From Acidovorax sp. CF316 (lineage in GTDB: Bacteria > Pseudomonadota > Gammaproteobacteria > Burkholderiales > Burkholderiaceae_C), in assembly GCF_000276605.1 (NCBI RefSeq), contig NZ_AKJX01000165.1:1-61284 (forward strand): DNA of 61,284 nt, read 5' to 3'. Below the pieces are notes generated by a model. The model made no database searches. It had not been told where the DNA came from and worked only from the letters and a program-made list of their open reading frames with translations. Positions within the stretch are counted from its first letter, which is position 1; every line of letters starts with the position of its first letter. The translations under genes and the position numbers were made by a program. Positions 39,666-48,001 of this stretch are shown here, piece after piece.

Positions 39666-40770
39666 ATGGACGCAGAACGCATCAACCTCATCGGCAACAC
39701 CTTGAGCGACCTGACCGTGCGCACGCAAGAGTTACGGAGGTATCTTTGACTTCGATGCCAAATTCGAACGCCTGAGAACCGTCAACGCCTCGCTGGAAGA
39801 CCCTTCGGTCTGGAACGATCCGAAGAAGGCCCAGGAACTGGGCAAGGAAAAGAAGTCGCTGGACGGCGTGGTGCTCACGCTCGAAAAACTCACGCGTGAG
39901 CTGGCCGACAACACCGAGCTCTACGACATGAGCAAGGAAGACGGCGACGAAGACGGCCTGATGACCATCGAGGCCGAGACCGCCAAGCTGCAGCCCGAGA
40001 TCGAGCAGCTGGAATTCCGCCGCATGTTCCGCCACGAGGCCGACCCGCTCAACTGCTTCGTCGACATCCAGGCCGGCGCCGGCGGCACCGAGGCCTGCGA
40101 CTGGGCCGGCATGCTGCTGCGCCAGTACCTCAAGTACGCCGAGCGCAAGGGCTTCAAGACCACGGTCGAGGAAGAGACCCCGGGCGACATCGCCGGGCTC
40201 AAGAGTGCCACCATCAAGGTCGAGGGCGAGTACGCCTACGGCCTGCTGCGCACCGAGACGGGCGTGCACCGCCTGGTGCGCAAGTCGCCGTTCGACTCGT
40301 CGGGCGGGCGCCACACCAGCTTTGCCAGCCTGTTCGTCTACCCCGAGATCGACGATTCGATCCAGATCGACATCAACCCATCGGACGTGCGCACCGACAC
40401 CTACCGCGCATCGGGCGCGGGCGGCCAGCACATCAACAAGACCGACTCGGCCGTGCGCCTGACCCACATCCCCACGGGCATCGTGGTGCAGTGCCAGGAC
40501 GGCCGCAGCCAGCACGGCAACCGCGACATCGCCTGGCAGCGCCTGCGCTCGCGCCTGTACGACCACGAGATGCGCAAGCGCCAGGAAGAGCAGCAAAAGC
40601 TCGAGGACACCAAGACCGACGTGGGCTGGGGTCACCAGATCCGCAGCTACGTGCTGGACAACAGCCGCATCAAGGACCTGCGCACCGGGGTGGAAATCTC
40701 CGCCACGCAAAAGGTGCTGGACGGCGACCTGGACGCCTTCATCGAAGCCTCGCTCAAGCAGGGCGTGTGA
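39666..40770 (+). CDS. prfB: Peptide chain release factor 2 (programmed +1 frameshift)
   Basis: RF2 recognises UGA/UAA stop codons. It is encoded in two frames: residues 1-27 (39666-39746, ending CGGAGGTATCTT) stop at an in-frame TGA (39747-39749), and a +1 shift continues from GAC 39748 to 40770. The joined 367-residue product has the anticodon-mimicking SPF (207-209) and the hydrolysis motif GGQ (252-254), matching E. coli RF2 in length and position. The frameshift is autoregulatory, not a sequencing error. The following HAD gene overlaps the stop (TGATG). Confidence 0.97.
39736..39750 (+). other. RF2 programmed frameshift site
   Basis: GGAGG (39736-39740), three bases (TAT), then CTT TGA C. 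This is the conserved RF2 recoding signal: a Shine-Dalgarno-like element three bases before the slippery CUU, with the poor-context stop UGA-C. Low RF2 slows termination at UGA and lets the ribosome slip to the +1 frame. Confidence 0.95.
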
Positions 40771-41504
40771 TGCAGCGCGACGCAGCAGCCGCCACCACCG
40801 TCGACGCCACGGCCCCAGGCCGCGGCGCGATCCCTGTCGAAGCCTTCATCTTCGACATGGACGGCACCATGATCGACTCCATGCCCTGGCACGCCAAGGC
40901 CTGGGTCGAGTTCACGCGCCGCCGCGGCATGGCCATAGACGTGCCCGACCTGATGGCCCGCACCACGGGCCGCAATGGCACAGAGTGCATCCGCGAGCTG
41001 CTGCAGCGCGAGGTGGAGCAGGCCGAGGCCGATGCCCTCACGCGCGAGAAGGAAGACATCTACCGCGAGCTGTTCGGCCCGGCCTTTGCCGAGGTGGCGG
41101 GCTTTCGCGCCTTTGCGGCGCAGGTCTCCACACGCGGCTACAAGCTGGCCGTGGGTACGGCGGGCGACATCCACAACGTGGCCTTCGCCATGGCGCGCCT
41201 GTCCATGGAGCCCGAGCCCCTGACCATCGTGCGCGGCGACGAGGGCCTGCCCGGCAAGCCCCAGCCGGCCATCTTTCTCGAAGCGGCACGCCGCATCGGC
41301 GCCGCACCCGAACGCTGCATCGTCTTCGAGGACGCCCCCTTCGGCATCGAGGCCGCGCGCCGCGCGGGCATGCATGCCGTGGCGGTGTGCAGCACCCACA
41401 GCGCGCAGGAACTGGCGGGCCCCCATGTGCTGGCCGCCGTGCGTGACTACCACGAACTCATGAACACCGACTTTCTGGAGCGCATCCATGTTGCCATCGC
41501 CTAA
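40770..41504 (+). CDS. HAD-superfamily phosphatase / beta-phosphoglucomutase-like
   Basis: A 244-residue HAD hydrolase. Motif I FIFDMDGTMIDS has nucleophile Asp29 and Asp31; motif II is in AVGTAGD, the motif III Lys in GKPQPAIF, and motif IV is FEDAPFGIEAARRAG. The cap domain insert between motifs I and II is helical, as in subclass I beta-PGM/GS-like phosphatases. The substrate is probably a small sugar phosphate. Its ATG overlaps the prfB stop by one base and its 3' end overlaps pepN by 17 bp, so all three are co-transcribed. Confidence 0.9.
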   Translation: MQRDAAAATTVDATAPGRGAIPVEAFIFDMDGTMIDSMPWHAKAWVEFTRRRGMAIDVPDLMARTTGRNGTECIRELLQREVEQAEADALTREKEDIYRELFGPAFAEVAGFRAFAAQVSTRGYKLAVGTAGDIHNVAFAMARLSMEPEPLTIVRGDEGLPGKPQPAIFLEAARRIGAAPERCIVFEDAPFGIEAARRAGMHAVAVCSTHSAQELAGPHVLAAVRDYHELMNTDFLERIHVAIA

Positions 41505-44202
41505 CGCAGACGCCAGTGGAGCGGGACCGGCCCTCGCCATCCGCCGCGAGGACTACACCGCCCCCGCCTACTGGATCGACAGCGTCGAGCTGACCTTCGA
41601 CCTGGACCCCGCCAAGACGCGCGTGCTCAACCGCATGACGCTGCGCCGCAACCCGGACGTGGCCGAGCAGCCGCTCAAGCTCGACGGCGAGGACCTGAAC
41701 CTGGCACGCGTGCTGGTCAACGGCCAGGGCACCTCGTTCAAGATGGAGGGCTCGCGCCTGGTGCTGGAGAACCTGCCCACGGGCCCTGACGCCTTCGCGC
41801 TCGAGATCTTCACCACCTGCTGCCCCGCCAAGAACACGCACCTGATGGGCCTGTACGTGAGCCAGGGCACCTTCTTCACGCAGTGCGAGGCCGAGGGCTT
41901 CCGGCGCATCACCTACTTTCTGGACCGCCCCGACGTGATGGCCAGCTACACCGTCACGCTGCGCGCCAACAAGGCCCAGTACCCGGTGCTGCTGTCCAAC
42001 GGCAACCTGGTGGACAGCGGCGACCTGGAAGATGGCCGCCACTTCGCCCAATGGGTCGACCCGCACAAGAAGCCCTGCTACCTGTTCGCCCTGGTGGCGG
42101 GCAAGCTGGTGGCCCGCGAGCAGAAGATCCGCGCGCGCGCCGGCACCGACCACCTGCTGCAGGTCTACGTGCGCCCGGGCGACCTGGGCAAGACCGAGCA
42201 CGCCATGAACTCGCTGATGGCCAGCGTGGCCTGGGACGAGGCGCGCTTTGGCCTGCCGCTGGACCTGGAGCGCTTCATGATCGTCGCCACCAGCGACTTC
42301 AACATGGGCGCCATGGAGAACAAGGGCCTGAACATCTTCAACACGAAGTACGTTCTGGCCAGCGAGTCGACCGCGACTGACGTGGACTTCGCCAACATCG
42401 AGAGCGTGGTCGGCCACGAGTACTTCCACAACTGGACGGGCAACCGCGTGACCTGCCGCGACTGGTTCCAGCTGAGCCTGAAGGAAGGCCTCACGGTGTT
42501 CCGCGACCAGGAGTTCAGCCAGGACCTGGCCGGCAGCCCCTCGGCCCGCGCCGTCAAGCGCATCGAGGACGTGCGCGTGCTGCGCACCGCCCAGTTCCCC
42601 GAGGACGCGGGCCCCATGGCCCACCCGGTGCGGCCCGACAGCTACATCGAGATCAACAACTTCTACACCGTCACCATCTACGAAAAGGGTGCCGAGGTGG
42701 TGCGCATGATGCACACCCTGGTGGGCCGTGAAGGCTTTGCCAAGGGCATGAAGCTGTACTTCGAGCGCCACGATGGCCAGGCCGTGACCTGCGACGACTT
42801 CGCCCAGGCCATTGCCGATGCCAACCCCGCCAGCGACCTGGCACGCCTGCTGCCCCAGTTCAAGCGCTGGTACAGCCAGGCCGGCACGCCGCGCGTGAAG
42901 GCCACGGGCAGCTACGACGCCGCCGCGCGCACCTACACCCTGACCCTGGCGCAAAGCTGCGCGCCCACGCCGGGCCAGGCCGACAAGCTGCCCTTCGTGA
43001 TTCCCGTCGGGCTGGGCCTGCTCACGCACCAGGGCGCCGCCCTGCCCTTGCAGCTGCAGGGCGAGGACGCCGCGGGCGCGCCATCGCGCACCGTGGTGCT
43101 GACCGAGGCCAGCCAGACCCTGGTGTTCACCGGCCTCGACGCCGAACCCGTGCCCTCGCTGCTGCGCGACTTCAGCGCCCCGGTGGTGCTGGACATCGAG
43201 TACACCGACGAGCAACTGCTCACCCTGCTGGCCAACGACACCGATGCCTTCAACCGCTGGGAAGCGGGCCAGCGCCTGGCGCTGCGCACCGCCATCCATG
43301 CCATCACCGGCAGTGGCCCCGCCGGCGGCGACATCCTGCCCCCTGCCGTGGTCGATGCGCTGCGCAGCGTGCTGCGCAGCCCGGCGCTGGATGCGGCCTT
43401 CAAGGAGCTGGTGCTGACCCTGCCGTCGGAGACCTACATCGCCGAGCAGCTCGACGTGGTGGACCCGCAGCGCATCCACGCCGTGCGCGAGGCCATGCGC
43501 GAGCAACTGGCCGTGGCCCTGCAGGCCGACTGGGAGTGGGCCTGGGAGCAGAACCAGGACACCGGCGGCTACAGCCCCGACCCGGTCTCGTCCGGCCGCC
43601 GCTCGCTCAGCGGCATGGCGCTGCACATGCTGTGCATCGCCGCCCAGCGCACGGGCGACGAGGTCTGGCCCGGCAAGGCCTACCAGCGCTTCAAGGTGGC
43701 CAGCAACATGACGGACCGCTTCAACGCCCTCACGGCCCTGGTGGCCAGCGGCAGCACGCATGCGGCTGCGGCGCTGGCGCGCTTTCACGCGCTGTTCAAG
43801 GACGAGCCCCTGGTCATCGACAAGTGGTTCGCGCTGCAGGCCGGTGCGCCCGACAAGGGCGGCAACGTGCTGCCCGCCGTGCGCCAGCTCATGCAGCACC
43901 CAGACTTCAGCCTGAAGAACCCGAACCGCGCGCGCAGCGTGATCTTCAGCTACTGCAGCGCCAACCCCGGCGCCTTCCACCGCACCGATGCGGCGGGCTA
44001 CGTGTTCTGGAGCGACCGCGTGATCGAGCTCGACGCCATCAACCCGCAGGTCGCCGCGCGCCTGGCGCGAGCGCTCGACCGCTGGAAGAAGCTGGCCGAG
44101 CCCTGGCGCACCGCGGCGCGCGAGGCCATTGCCCGCGTGGCCACGCGCCCGGACCTGAGCAACGACGTGCGCGAGGTGGTCACCCGCGCGCTGGCAGACT
44201 GA
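41488..44202 (+). CDS. pepN: Aminopeptidase N
   Basis: M1-family zinc aminopeptidase releasing N-terminal residues from peptides in the cytoplasm. The 904-residue product has the substrate motif GAMEN at 274-278, zinc ligands HEYFH at 310-314 and Glu333 in LKEGLTVF. Length is close to E. coli PepN (870). CTGGAG at 41475-41480, inside the HAD gene, is the ribosome-binding site for ATG 41488, which supports this start. The long antisense open frame over the same interval is a GC-skew shadow. Confidence 0.97.
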   Translation: MLPSPNADASGAGPALAIRREDYTAPAYWIDSVELTFDLDPAKTRVLNRMTLRRNPDVAEQPLKLDGEDLNLARVLVNGQGTSFKMEGSRLVLENLPTGPDAFALEIFTTCCPAKNTHLMGLYVSQGTFFTQCEAEGFRRITYFLDRPDVMASYTVTLRANKAQYPVLLSNGNLVDSGDLEDGRHFAQWVDPHKKPCYLFALVAGKLVAREQKIRARAGTDHLLQVYVRPGDLGKTEHAMNSLMASVAWDEARFGLPLDLERFMIVATSDFNMGAMENKGLNIFNTKYVLASESTATDVDFANIESVVGHEYFHNWTGNRVTCRDWFQLSLKEGLTVFRDQEFSQDLAGSPSARAVKRIEDVRVLRTAQFPEDAGPMAHPVRPDSYIEINNFYTVTIYEKGAEVVRMMHTLVGREGFAKGMKLYFERHDGQAVTCDDFAQAIADANPASDLARLLPQFKRWYSQAGTPRVKATGSYDAAARTYTLTLAQSCAPTPGQADKLPFVIPVGLGLLTHQGAALPLQLQGEDAAGAPSRTVVLTEASQTLVFTGLDAEPVPSLLRDFSAPVVLDIEYTDEQLLTLLANDTDAFNRWEAGQRLALRTAIHAITGSGPAGGDILPPAVVDALRSVLRSPALDAAFKELVLTLPSETYIAEQLDVVDPQRIHAVREAMREQLAVALQADWEWAWEQNQDTGGYSPDPVSSGRRSLSGMALHMLCIAAQRTGDEVWPGKAYQRFKVASNMTDRFNALTALVASGSTHAAAALARFHALFKDEPLVIDKWFALQAGAPDKGGNVLPAVRQLMQHPDFSLKNPNRARSVIFSYCSANPGAFHRTDAAGYVFWSDRVIELDAINPQVAARLARALDRWKKLAEPWRTAAREAIARVATRPDLSNDVREVVTRALAD

Positions 44203-44222
44203 TCGATCGCACGCGACGCACC

Positions 44223-45065
44223 ATGGCATTCACCGATTCCGCACAAGAGTTCGCGCGGCGCTTCAACCAGCTGCTCGACACGGTGTACGACGCCGACGCC
44301 ATGTTCAGCGGCACGGCCATGTCGGCCGACCTGGCCGCCCTGCGCCCGCTGGCCGAGGGCCTGGGCGCGGAGTCACCCGAGCTGGCCCAGCTGCTGTGGC
44401 TGCAGTTCGTGGTGTATTCCAAGCGCCAGATGGACGACGAGGGCCTGCCCCTGGGGCTGCGCGCCCTGGCCATCCGCTCGGCGCTGGGTGATCTCACCAC
44501 GGCGGACCGCTGCCAGAAGCACTACGCCATCGGCGAGTCGGCGCTGCAGTCCGAGGAGTACGACACCGCCATCGAGCACCTGCGCCAGTCGGCCCACTGG
44601 GCCGACCAGGAGGGTGCAACGCTGAGCGCCGACCAGAAGCTGGGCATCCGCGAAGAGATCGGCTACGCCCTGCACGAGGCCGGCCGCTTTGCCGAGGCCC
44701 TGGCGCACAACCAGCAGTTGCTGACCGACGCGCGGCAGGTCTTCGGCTCGGATACCGACCTGCGCCTGTCAGGCCTCATCAACAACCTGGCGCAGAACGC
44801 CTACGAACTGGGCGAGCATGCCCAATCCCACAGCTATCTGCAGCAGCGGCTGGCCCTGGGCCAGGCACTGCAGGACGATGGCATCGTGCTGGACACGCTG
44901 TTCCAGCAAGGCGTGCTGGCCCATGAGACCGGCGACGACGCCCTGGCGCGCAGCCTGCTCACGCAACGGGTGGCCATTGCCCGCGCCAGCGGCGACGAGA
45001 ACCTGCTCGAAGAAGCACAGGCGACGCTGGCCGAGCTGTCCGAACGCGAGCAGCAATCCAAGTAA
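44223..45065 (+). CDS. TPR-like helical repeat protein
   Basis: A 280-residue, almost entirely helical, acidic protein without signal peptide or membrane segment. The pattern AIEHLRQSAHWADQEG, EEIGYALHEAGRFAEALAHNQQLL, LINNLAQNAYELGEHAQSHSYLQQRL and FQQGVLAHETGDDALARSLL suggests three to four tetratricopeptide-like repeats (about 95-270). Such proteins are usually scaffolds; no partner is identifiable. It lies 20 bp after pepN and 36 bp before fbp on the same strand, so it is probably part of that operon. Confidence 0.8.
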   Translation: MAFTDSAQEFARRFNQLLDTVYDADAMFSGTAMSADLAALRPLAEGLGAESPELAQLLWLQFVVYSKRQMDDEGLPLGLRALAIRSALGDLTTADRCQKHYAIGESALQSEEYDTAIEHLRQSAHWADQEGATLSADQKLGIREEIGYALHEAGRFAEALAHNQQLLTDARQVFGSDTDLRLSGLINNLAQNAYELGEHAQSHSYLQQRLALGQALQDDGIVLDTLFQQGVLAHETGDDALARSLLTQRVAIARASGDENLLEEAQATLAELSEREQQSK

Positions 45066-45101
45066 TTCCACCAAAGAACCCAAGCCAAGGACGATCTACC
45101 G

Positions 45102-46109
45102 ATGAGCTCCCGCATCTCCCTCACCCGCTACCTGGTCGAGCAGCAACGCATCGACGGGCTCATCCCCTCGCAGCTGCGCCTGCTGCTCGAAGTGGTGGCC
45201 CGCTCGTGCAAGAGCATCAGCCAGGCCGTCAACAAGGGCGCACTCGGCGGCGTGCTCGGCACGGCGTCCAGCGAGAACGTGCAGGGCGAGATCCAGAAGA
45301 AGCTGGACATCATCGCCAACGAGGTGCTGATCGAAGCCAACGAATGGGGCGGCCACCTGGCCGCCATGGCCTCCGAGGAAATGGACGGCATCTACCTGGT
45401 GCCCAACCGCTACCCGCAGGGCGAATACCTGCTGCTGTTCGATCCCCTCGACGGCTCGAGCAACATCGACGTGAACGTGAGCATCGGCACCATCTTCAGC
45501 GTGCTCAAGAAGCCCGATGACGACCGCGGCGTGGAGGCTGGCGACTTCCTGCAGCCCGGCACCTCCCAGGTGGCGGCAGGCTACTGCATCTACGGCCCGC
45601 AGACCACGCTGGTGCTCACCGTGGGCGACGGCGTGGCCATGTTCACGCTGGACCGTGAGCAGGGCTCCTTCGTGCTCACCGAAGAGAACGTGCGCATTCC
45701 CGAGGACACCAAGGAATTCGCCATCAACATGAGCAACATGCGCCACTGGGACGCTCCCGTGAAGCGCTACATCGACGAGTGCCTGCAGGGCAAGGACGGC
45801 CCGCGCGGCAAGGACTTCAACATGCGCTGGATCGCCAGCATGGTGGCCGACGTGCACCGCATCCTCACGCGCGGCGGCATCTTCATGTACCCCTGGGACA
45901 AGCGCGAACCCAACAAGCCCGGCAAGCTGCGCCTGATGTACGAGGCCAATCCCATGTCCTGGCTTGTCGAGCAGGCCGGCGGTGCCGCGACCAACGGCAA
46001 ACAGCGCATCATGGACATAGAGCCCACGCAGTTGCATGAGCGCGTCAGCGTGATCCTCGGATCAAAAAATGAGGTCGAACGCGTGACAAGCTACCATTCC
46101 ACGCTATAA
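45102..46109 (+). CDS. fbp: Fructose-1,6-bisphosphatase, class 1
   Basis: Gluconeogenic enzyme converting fructose-1,6-bisphosphate to fructose-6-phosphate. The 335-residue product has the metal/phosphate motif [10 protein letters not shown] (114-123) with the upstream SEEMDG (91-96), and the C-terminal [21 protein letters not shown]. Length is normal for class 1 FBPase. AAGGA lies about 9 bases before ATG 45102. The stop codon TAA (46107-46109) lies inside the -10 box of the tRNA-Thr promoter. Confidence 0.97.
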   Translation: MSSRISLTRYLVEQQRIDGLIPSQLRLLLEVVARSCKSISQAVNKGALGGVLGTASSENVQGEIQKKLDIIANEVLIEANEWGGHLAAMASEEMDGIYLVPNRYPQGEYLLLFDPLDGSSNIDVNVSIGTIFSVLKKPDDDRGVEAGDFLQPGTSQVAAGYCIYGPQTTLVLTVGDGVAMFTLDREQGSFVLTEENVRIPEDTKEFAINMSNMRHWDAPVKRYIDECLQGKDGPRGKDFNMRWIASMVADVHRILTRGGIFMYPWDKREPNKPGKLRLMYEANPMSWLVEQAGGAATNGKQRIMDIEPTQLHERVSVILGSKNEVERVTSYHSTL

Positions 46110-46110
46110 T
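46083..46110 (+). promoter_or_regulatory. Sigma-70 promoter for tRNA-Thr
   Basis: GTGACA (46083-46088) and perfect TATAAT (46105-46110) with a 16-bp spacer, ending 11 bp before the tRNA. The -10 and following bases TATAATCTAAGTCTT are identical to those in front of tRNA-Pro at 49601 on the other strand. The -10 box contains the fbp stop codon. Confidence 0.75.
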
Positions 46111-46121
46111 CTAAGTCTTAC

Positions 46122-46197
46122 GCCGGTGTAGCTCAGTCGGTAGAGCAGCTCATTCGTAATGAGAAGGTCGGGTGTTCGATTCATCTCTCCGGCACCA
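46122..46197 (+). tRNA. tRNA-Thr (anticodon CGT)
   Basis: A 76-nt cloverleaf with encoded CCA. Anticodon stem GCTCA/TGAGA, loop TTCGTAA, anticodon CGT (46155-46157), reading ACG. The acceptor GCCGGTG/CTCCGGC has one U-U mismatch at pair 6-67 and the T stem has two G-U pairs, otherwise canonical. It is transcribed from its own promoter and followed by an intrinsic terminator. Confidence 0.96.
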
Positions 46198-46201
46198 AAT
46201 G

Positions 46202-46236
46202 AAAAGCCCCTGATTCGCAAGAGTCAGGGGCTTTTT
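46202..46236 (+). terminator. Rho-independent terminator of tRNA-Thr
   Basis: AAAAGCCCCTGA / TCAGGGGCTTTT stem with a 10-nt loop, followed by T residues, starting 5 bp after the tRNA CCA end. Confidence 0.93.
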
Positions 46237-46582
46237 GCTTGGTTCGTACCTCTCCCGCAGCATGGCACTTCGAACCGCTCGACCGCACACCTCCAACGCG
46301 GCAGCAAAGCACCGGTGATCGGCATGCAGCTCGTGCCAGCAGCCGCAGGCCAGGTGCACAGGCATGGGGCCAAGAAACCCGATGACGGCCTGGGCCACAC
46401 CCCAAACGTCAACAAGTCTTGCAGCCGGGATACTTCCGTCTATTTCCGGCCACCACAAGGGCATACTGGCACCCACCCTGCCGGCAGGCTCCCGGACTCT
46501 CTATGCAACGAACCCATGGCCGACAAGCCACGGGCCGCGGGCATTGACCGCCAGCCTCCAGAAAGACCCTCAGGCCCACGCC
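46237..46582. other. Non-coding stretch after tRNA-Thr
   Basis: About 345 bp between the tRNA-Thr terminator and the small charged ORF. Short open frames on both strands show no recognisable protein and no good ribosome-binding site. No integrase remnant or direct repeat of the tRNA 3' end is seen. Confidence 0.5.
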
Positions 46583-46810
46583 ATGGAAAAGACTGTCCCT
46601 ATTGAACGACGCAGCGGCATGGATCGCCGCCAACGTGAAGACGGCCCGCCCGACAAGCACGAGCGGCGCCGCTCCATCGAGCATCGCCAGCCCGAAGTGT
46701 GCGAGCTGCATCCGTCACCCGAAGAGCTGGAAGCCATGGGCTTTGCCAGCAGCGGCACCCAGGCCAGGCCCGGCGGCATGCACACCGGTCGACCACCCAG
46801 CCACGGCTGA
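46583..46810 (+). CDS. Small highly charged hypothetical protein
   Basis: A 75-residue ORF beginning MEKTVPIERRSGMDRRQ, very rich in Arg, Glu, Asp and His in the first half (RRSxxDRRQREDGPPDKHERRRSIEHRQ), then SPEELEAMGFASS. No signal peptide or membrane segment. The RRSxxDRRQxxD repeat-like pattern occurs in small basic bacterial proteins of unknown function, but I do not recognise the family securely. There is no strong ribosome-binding site, so the start is tentative. Convergent with the SSB-like gene, 25 bp apart. Confidence 0.5.
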   Translation: MEKTVPIERRSGMDRRQREDGPPDKHERRRSIEHRQPEVCELHPSPEELEAMGFASSGTQARPGGMHTGRPPSHG

Positions 46811-46835
46811 GGCAGCGCGGCCCCAGCCAGGCAGA

Positions 46836-47153
46836 TCAGTTGGTTTGCGTCTGGTACGCGTCGCGCGCGCTCATCACGCGGTGGGCGACCATGTCGAGTG
46901 CCGGGCGCACATTGCCCTGCTTGTCGGTCCACACCTTGGGGGTCACGGAGCCCGCGACGGAGATGGACTCGCCATCGTGCAGCTGCTCCATGGCCAGGCA
47001 CACGTCGTCATCGAACGCAATGACGTTGACGAACAGCATCTCGCCCTCTGCACTCGGGGCCCGCACTTTGGCCACCATGTAAGGCTTTCCTACCTTGTCC
47101 AGACGCCGCTCTGGGCCCCCGTAGAGACGGCCCGAAATCAGTCCATCGATCAT
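46836..47153 (-). CDS. Single-stranded DNA-binding protein-like (OB fold)
   Basis: A 105-residue protein with the SSB-type OB-fold layout: LISGRLYGGPERRLDKVGKPYMVAKVRAP, then FVNVIAFDDDVCLAMEQLHDGESISVAGSVTPKVWTDKQGNVRPALDMVAHRVMS. It lacks the Gly-rich linker and acidic DDDIPF-type tail of the main replicative SSB, so it is an accessory SSB-like protein such as those found singly in Burkholderiales. The start is ATG 47153 (MIDGLISGRLYGG), with GGGG a few bases upstream. No recombination or plasmid genes adjoin it. Confidence 0.75.
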   Translation of the reverse strand: MIDGLISGRLYGGPERRLDKVGKPYMVAKVRAPSAEGEMLFVNVIAFDDDVCLAMEQLHDGESISVAGSVTPKVWTDKQGNVRPALDMVAHRVMSARDAYQTQTN

Positions 47154-47260
47154 GCAATCCCCATCCAGCACTTGTTGTCGGTTTGTTCTTGCCGGGGCCA
47201 TCGCCCCCGCCCACCCGGCCGGAACACAGCAGTCTCGAAAAACACGCCGCCCCTGTCCAC

Positions 47261-47292
47261 AAAAAAAGCCCAGGACCAATTGGCTCTGGGCT
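47261..47292 (-). terminator. Rho-independent terminator, minus strand
   Basis: Read leftward: AGCCCAG, 12-nt loop, CTGGGCT, then seven Us. No minus-strand protein gene lies immediately upstream of it, which points to a non-coding transcript ending here (see the 6S-like candidate). Confidence 0.85.
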
Positions 47293-47470
47293 CTTGCCGT
47301 GAATGATGGGGTCGCCGCCGACACGGGCTTTTCAAAGGAGCGCTAGACCGCAGCAGTTCGCCAGCACATGGCAACCACCACGCCCCGCACCCCATTGAAA
47401 GAATGGCCCGCCCCGGAGCAGAACTGCCCCGCGGCCCCGGACCAACCCGCACGGCGTCCTGTCTCATGAC
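47263..47470 (-). ncRNA. Candidate 6S-like structured RNA
   Basis: Tentative. On the minus strand, AUGGGGU (47395-47389) pairs perfectly with ACCCCAU (47312-47306), enclosing a loop region. Outside it GCUCCGGGGCGGGCC (47419-47405) partly pairs with GGCAAGAGCCCAGAGC (47298-47283). The strand contains AAAAGCC, GGCGGCGAC and UCAUUCACGG in the same order as AAGCC, GCGACGAC and ACAUUCACC of E. coli 6S RNA. A TACAAT box at 47528-47523 and the terminator at 47261 bracket a transcript of about 250 nt. The 5' end is not defined. It occupies most of a 563-bp gap (47154-47716) without a convincing protein gene. Confidence 0.38.
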
Positions 47471-47716
47471 CTGCGCACAGCCGCCACGGGCAGCACGCAC
47501 ATCCATCCAAAAGCCAGTACGTATTGTAACCACCGGCCCCTCAAACAAAGTGCCTTGCGCACCGCGGTGCTGCAAGCACGCGACACTGGCGGCAGACTTC
47601 GGGCACACAACGCCGCCCGGCCGCCCAGGCCCCATTTGGCGCGCGCCGGCAAACCGGTGACAATGGCTTGGCAAGCTCCACCAGTTCGCACCCACCATCT
47701 TTCGAGAGGGGACACC

Positions 47717-47935
47717 ATGACTGTTCTGGACGACGCCAGCATCGAACTGCCCTGCCCGCACTGCCAGCAGGCCATCAAGGAGCGGCTGGGCAAGCTCAAG
47801 CTGAGCCCGCGCATCACCTGCCCGCGGTGCCGCCGCACCAGCGAGGTCAAGCCCGAAGAGTTGCAGCGCGCCACCCACAAGCTCACCCAGGCCTTTGCCA
47901 ACATCCAGCAGTCACTGGCCCGGCTGGGGCGCTGA
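47717..47935 (+). CDS. Small zinc-ribbon protein
   Basis: A 72-residue protein with two CxxC knuckles, CPHCQ and CPRCRR, separated by 20 residues (about residues 13 to 37), followed by a helix ending NIQQSLARLGR. This is an MJ0042-like or DUF-type zinc ribbon. The strong ribosome-binding site GAGAGGGG upstream of ATG 47717 supports the start. Function unknown; single zinc ribbons of this size often bind nucleic acid or protein partners. Confidence 0.75.
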   Translation: MTVLDDASIELPCPHCQQAIKERLGKLKLSPRITCPRCRRTSEVKPEELQRATHKLTQAFANIQQSLARLGR

Positions 47936-48001
47936 GGCATCCGACAGGCACGGAGCCCTTCGACAGGCAGGGCGTGCGGCAGGCGTACGCCTGGACTGGC
48001 C

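Noticed and set aside
39666..40770. prfB as a broken gene or sequencing frameshift
   Set aside because: The break coincides exactly with the conserved RF2 recoding signal, so it is programmed.
41458..44229. A 923-codon minus-strand frame antisense to pepN
   Set aside because: pepN on the plus strand has GAMEN, HEXXH and normal length; the antisense translation is low-complexity His/Gly/Val/Arg without domains.
47150..47878. Minus-strand open frame of 242 codons across the 6S-like candidate and zinc-ribbon gene
   Set aside because: No ribosome-binding site, no recognisable domain, crosses a strong minus-strand terminator and overlaps the better supported zinc-ribbon gene.
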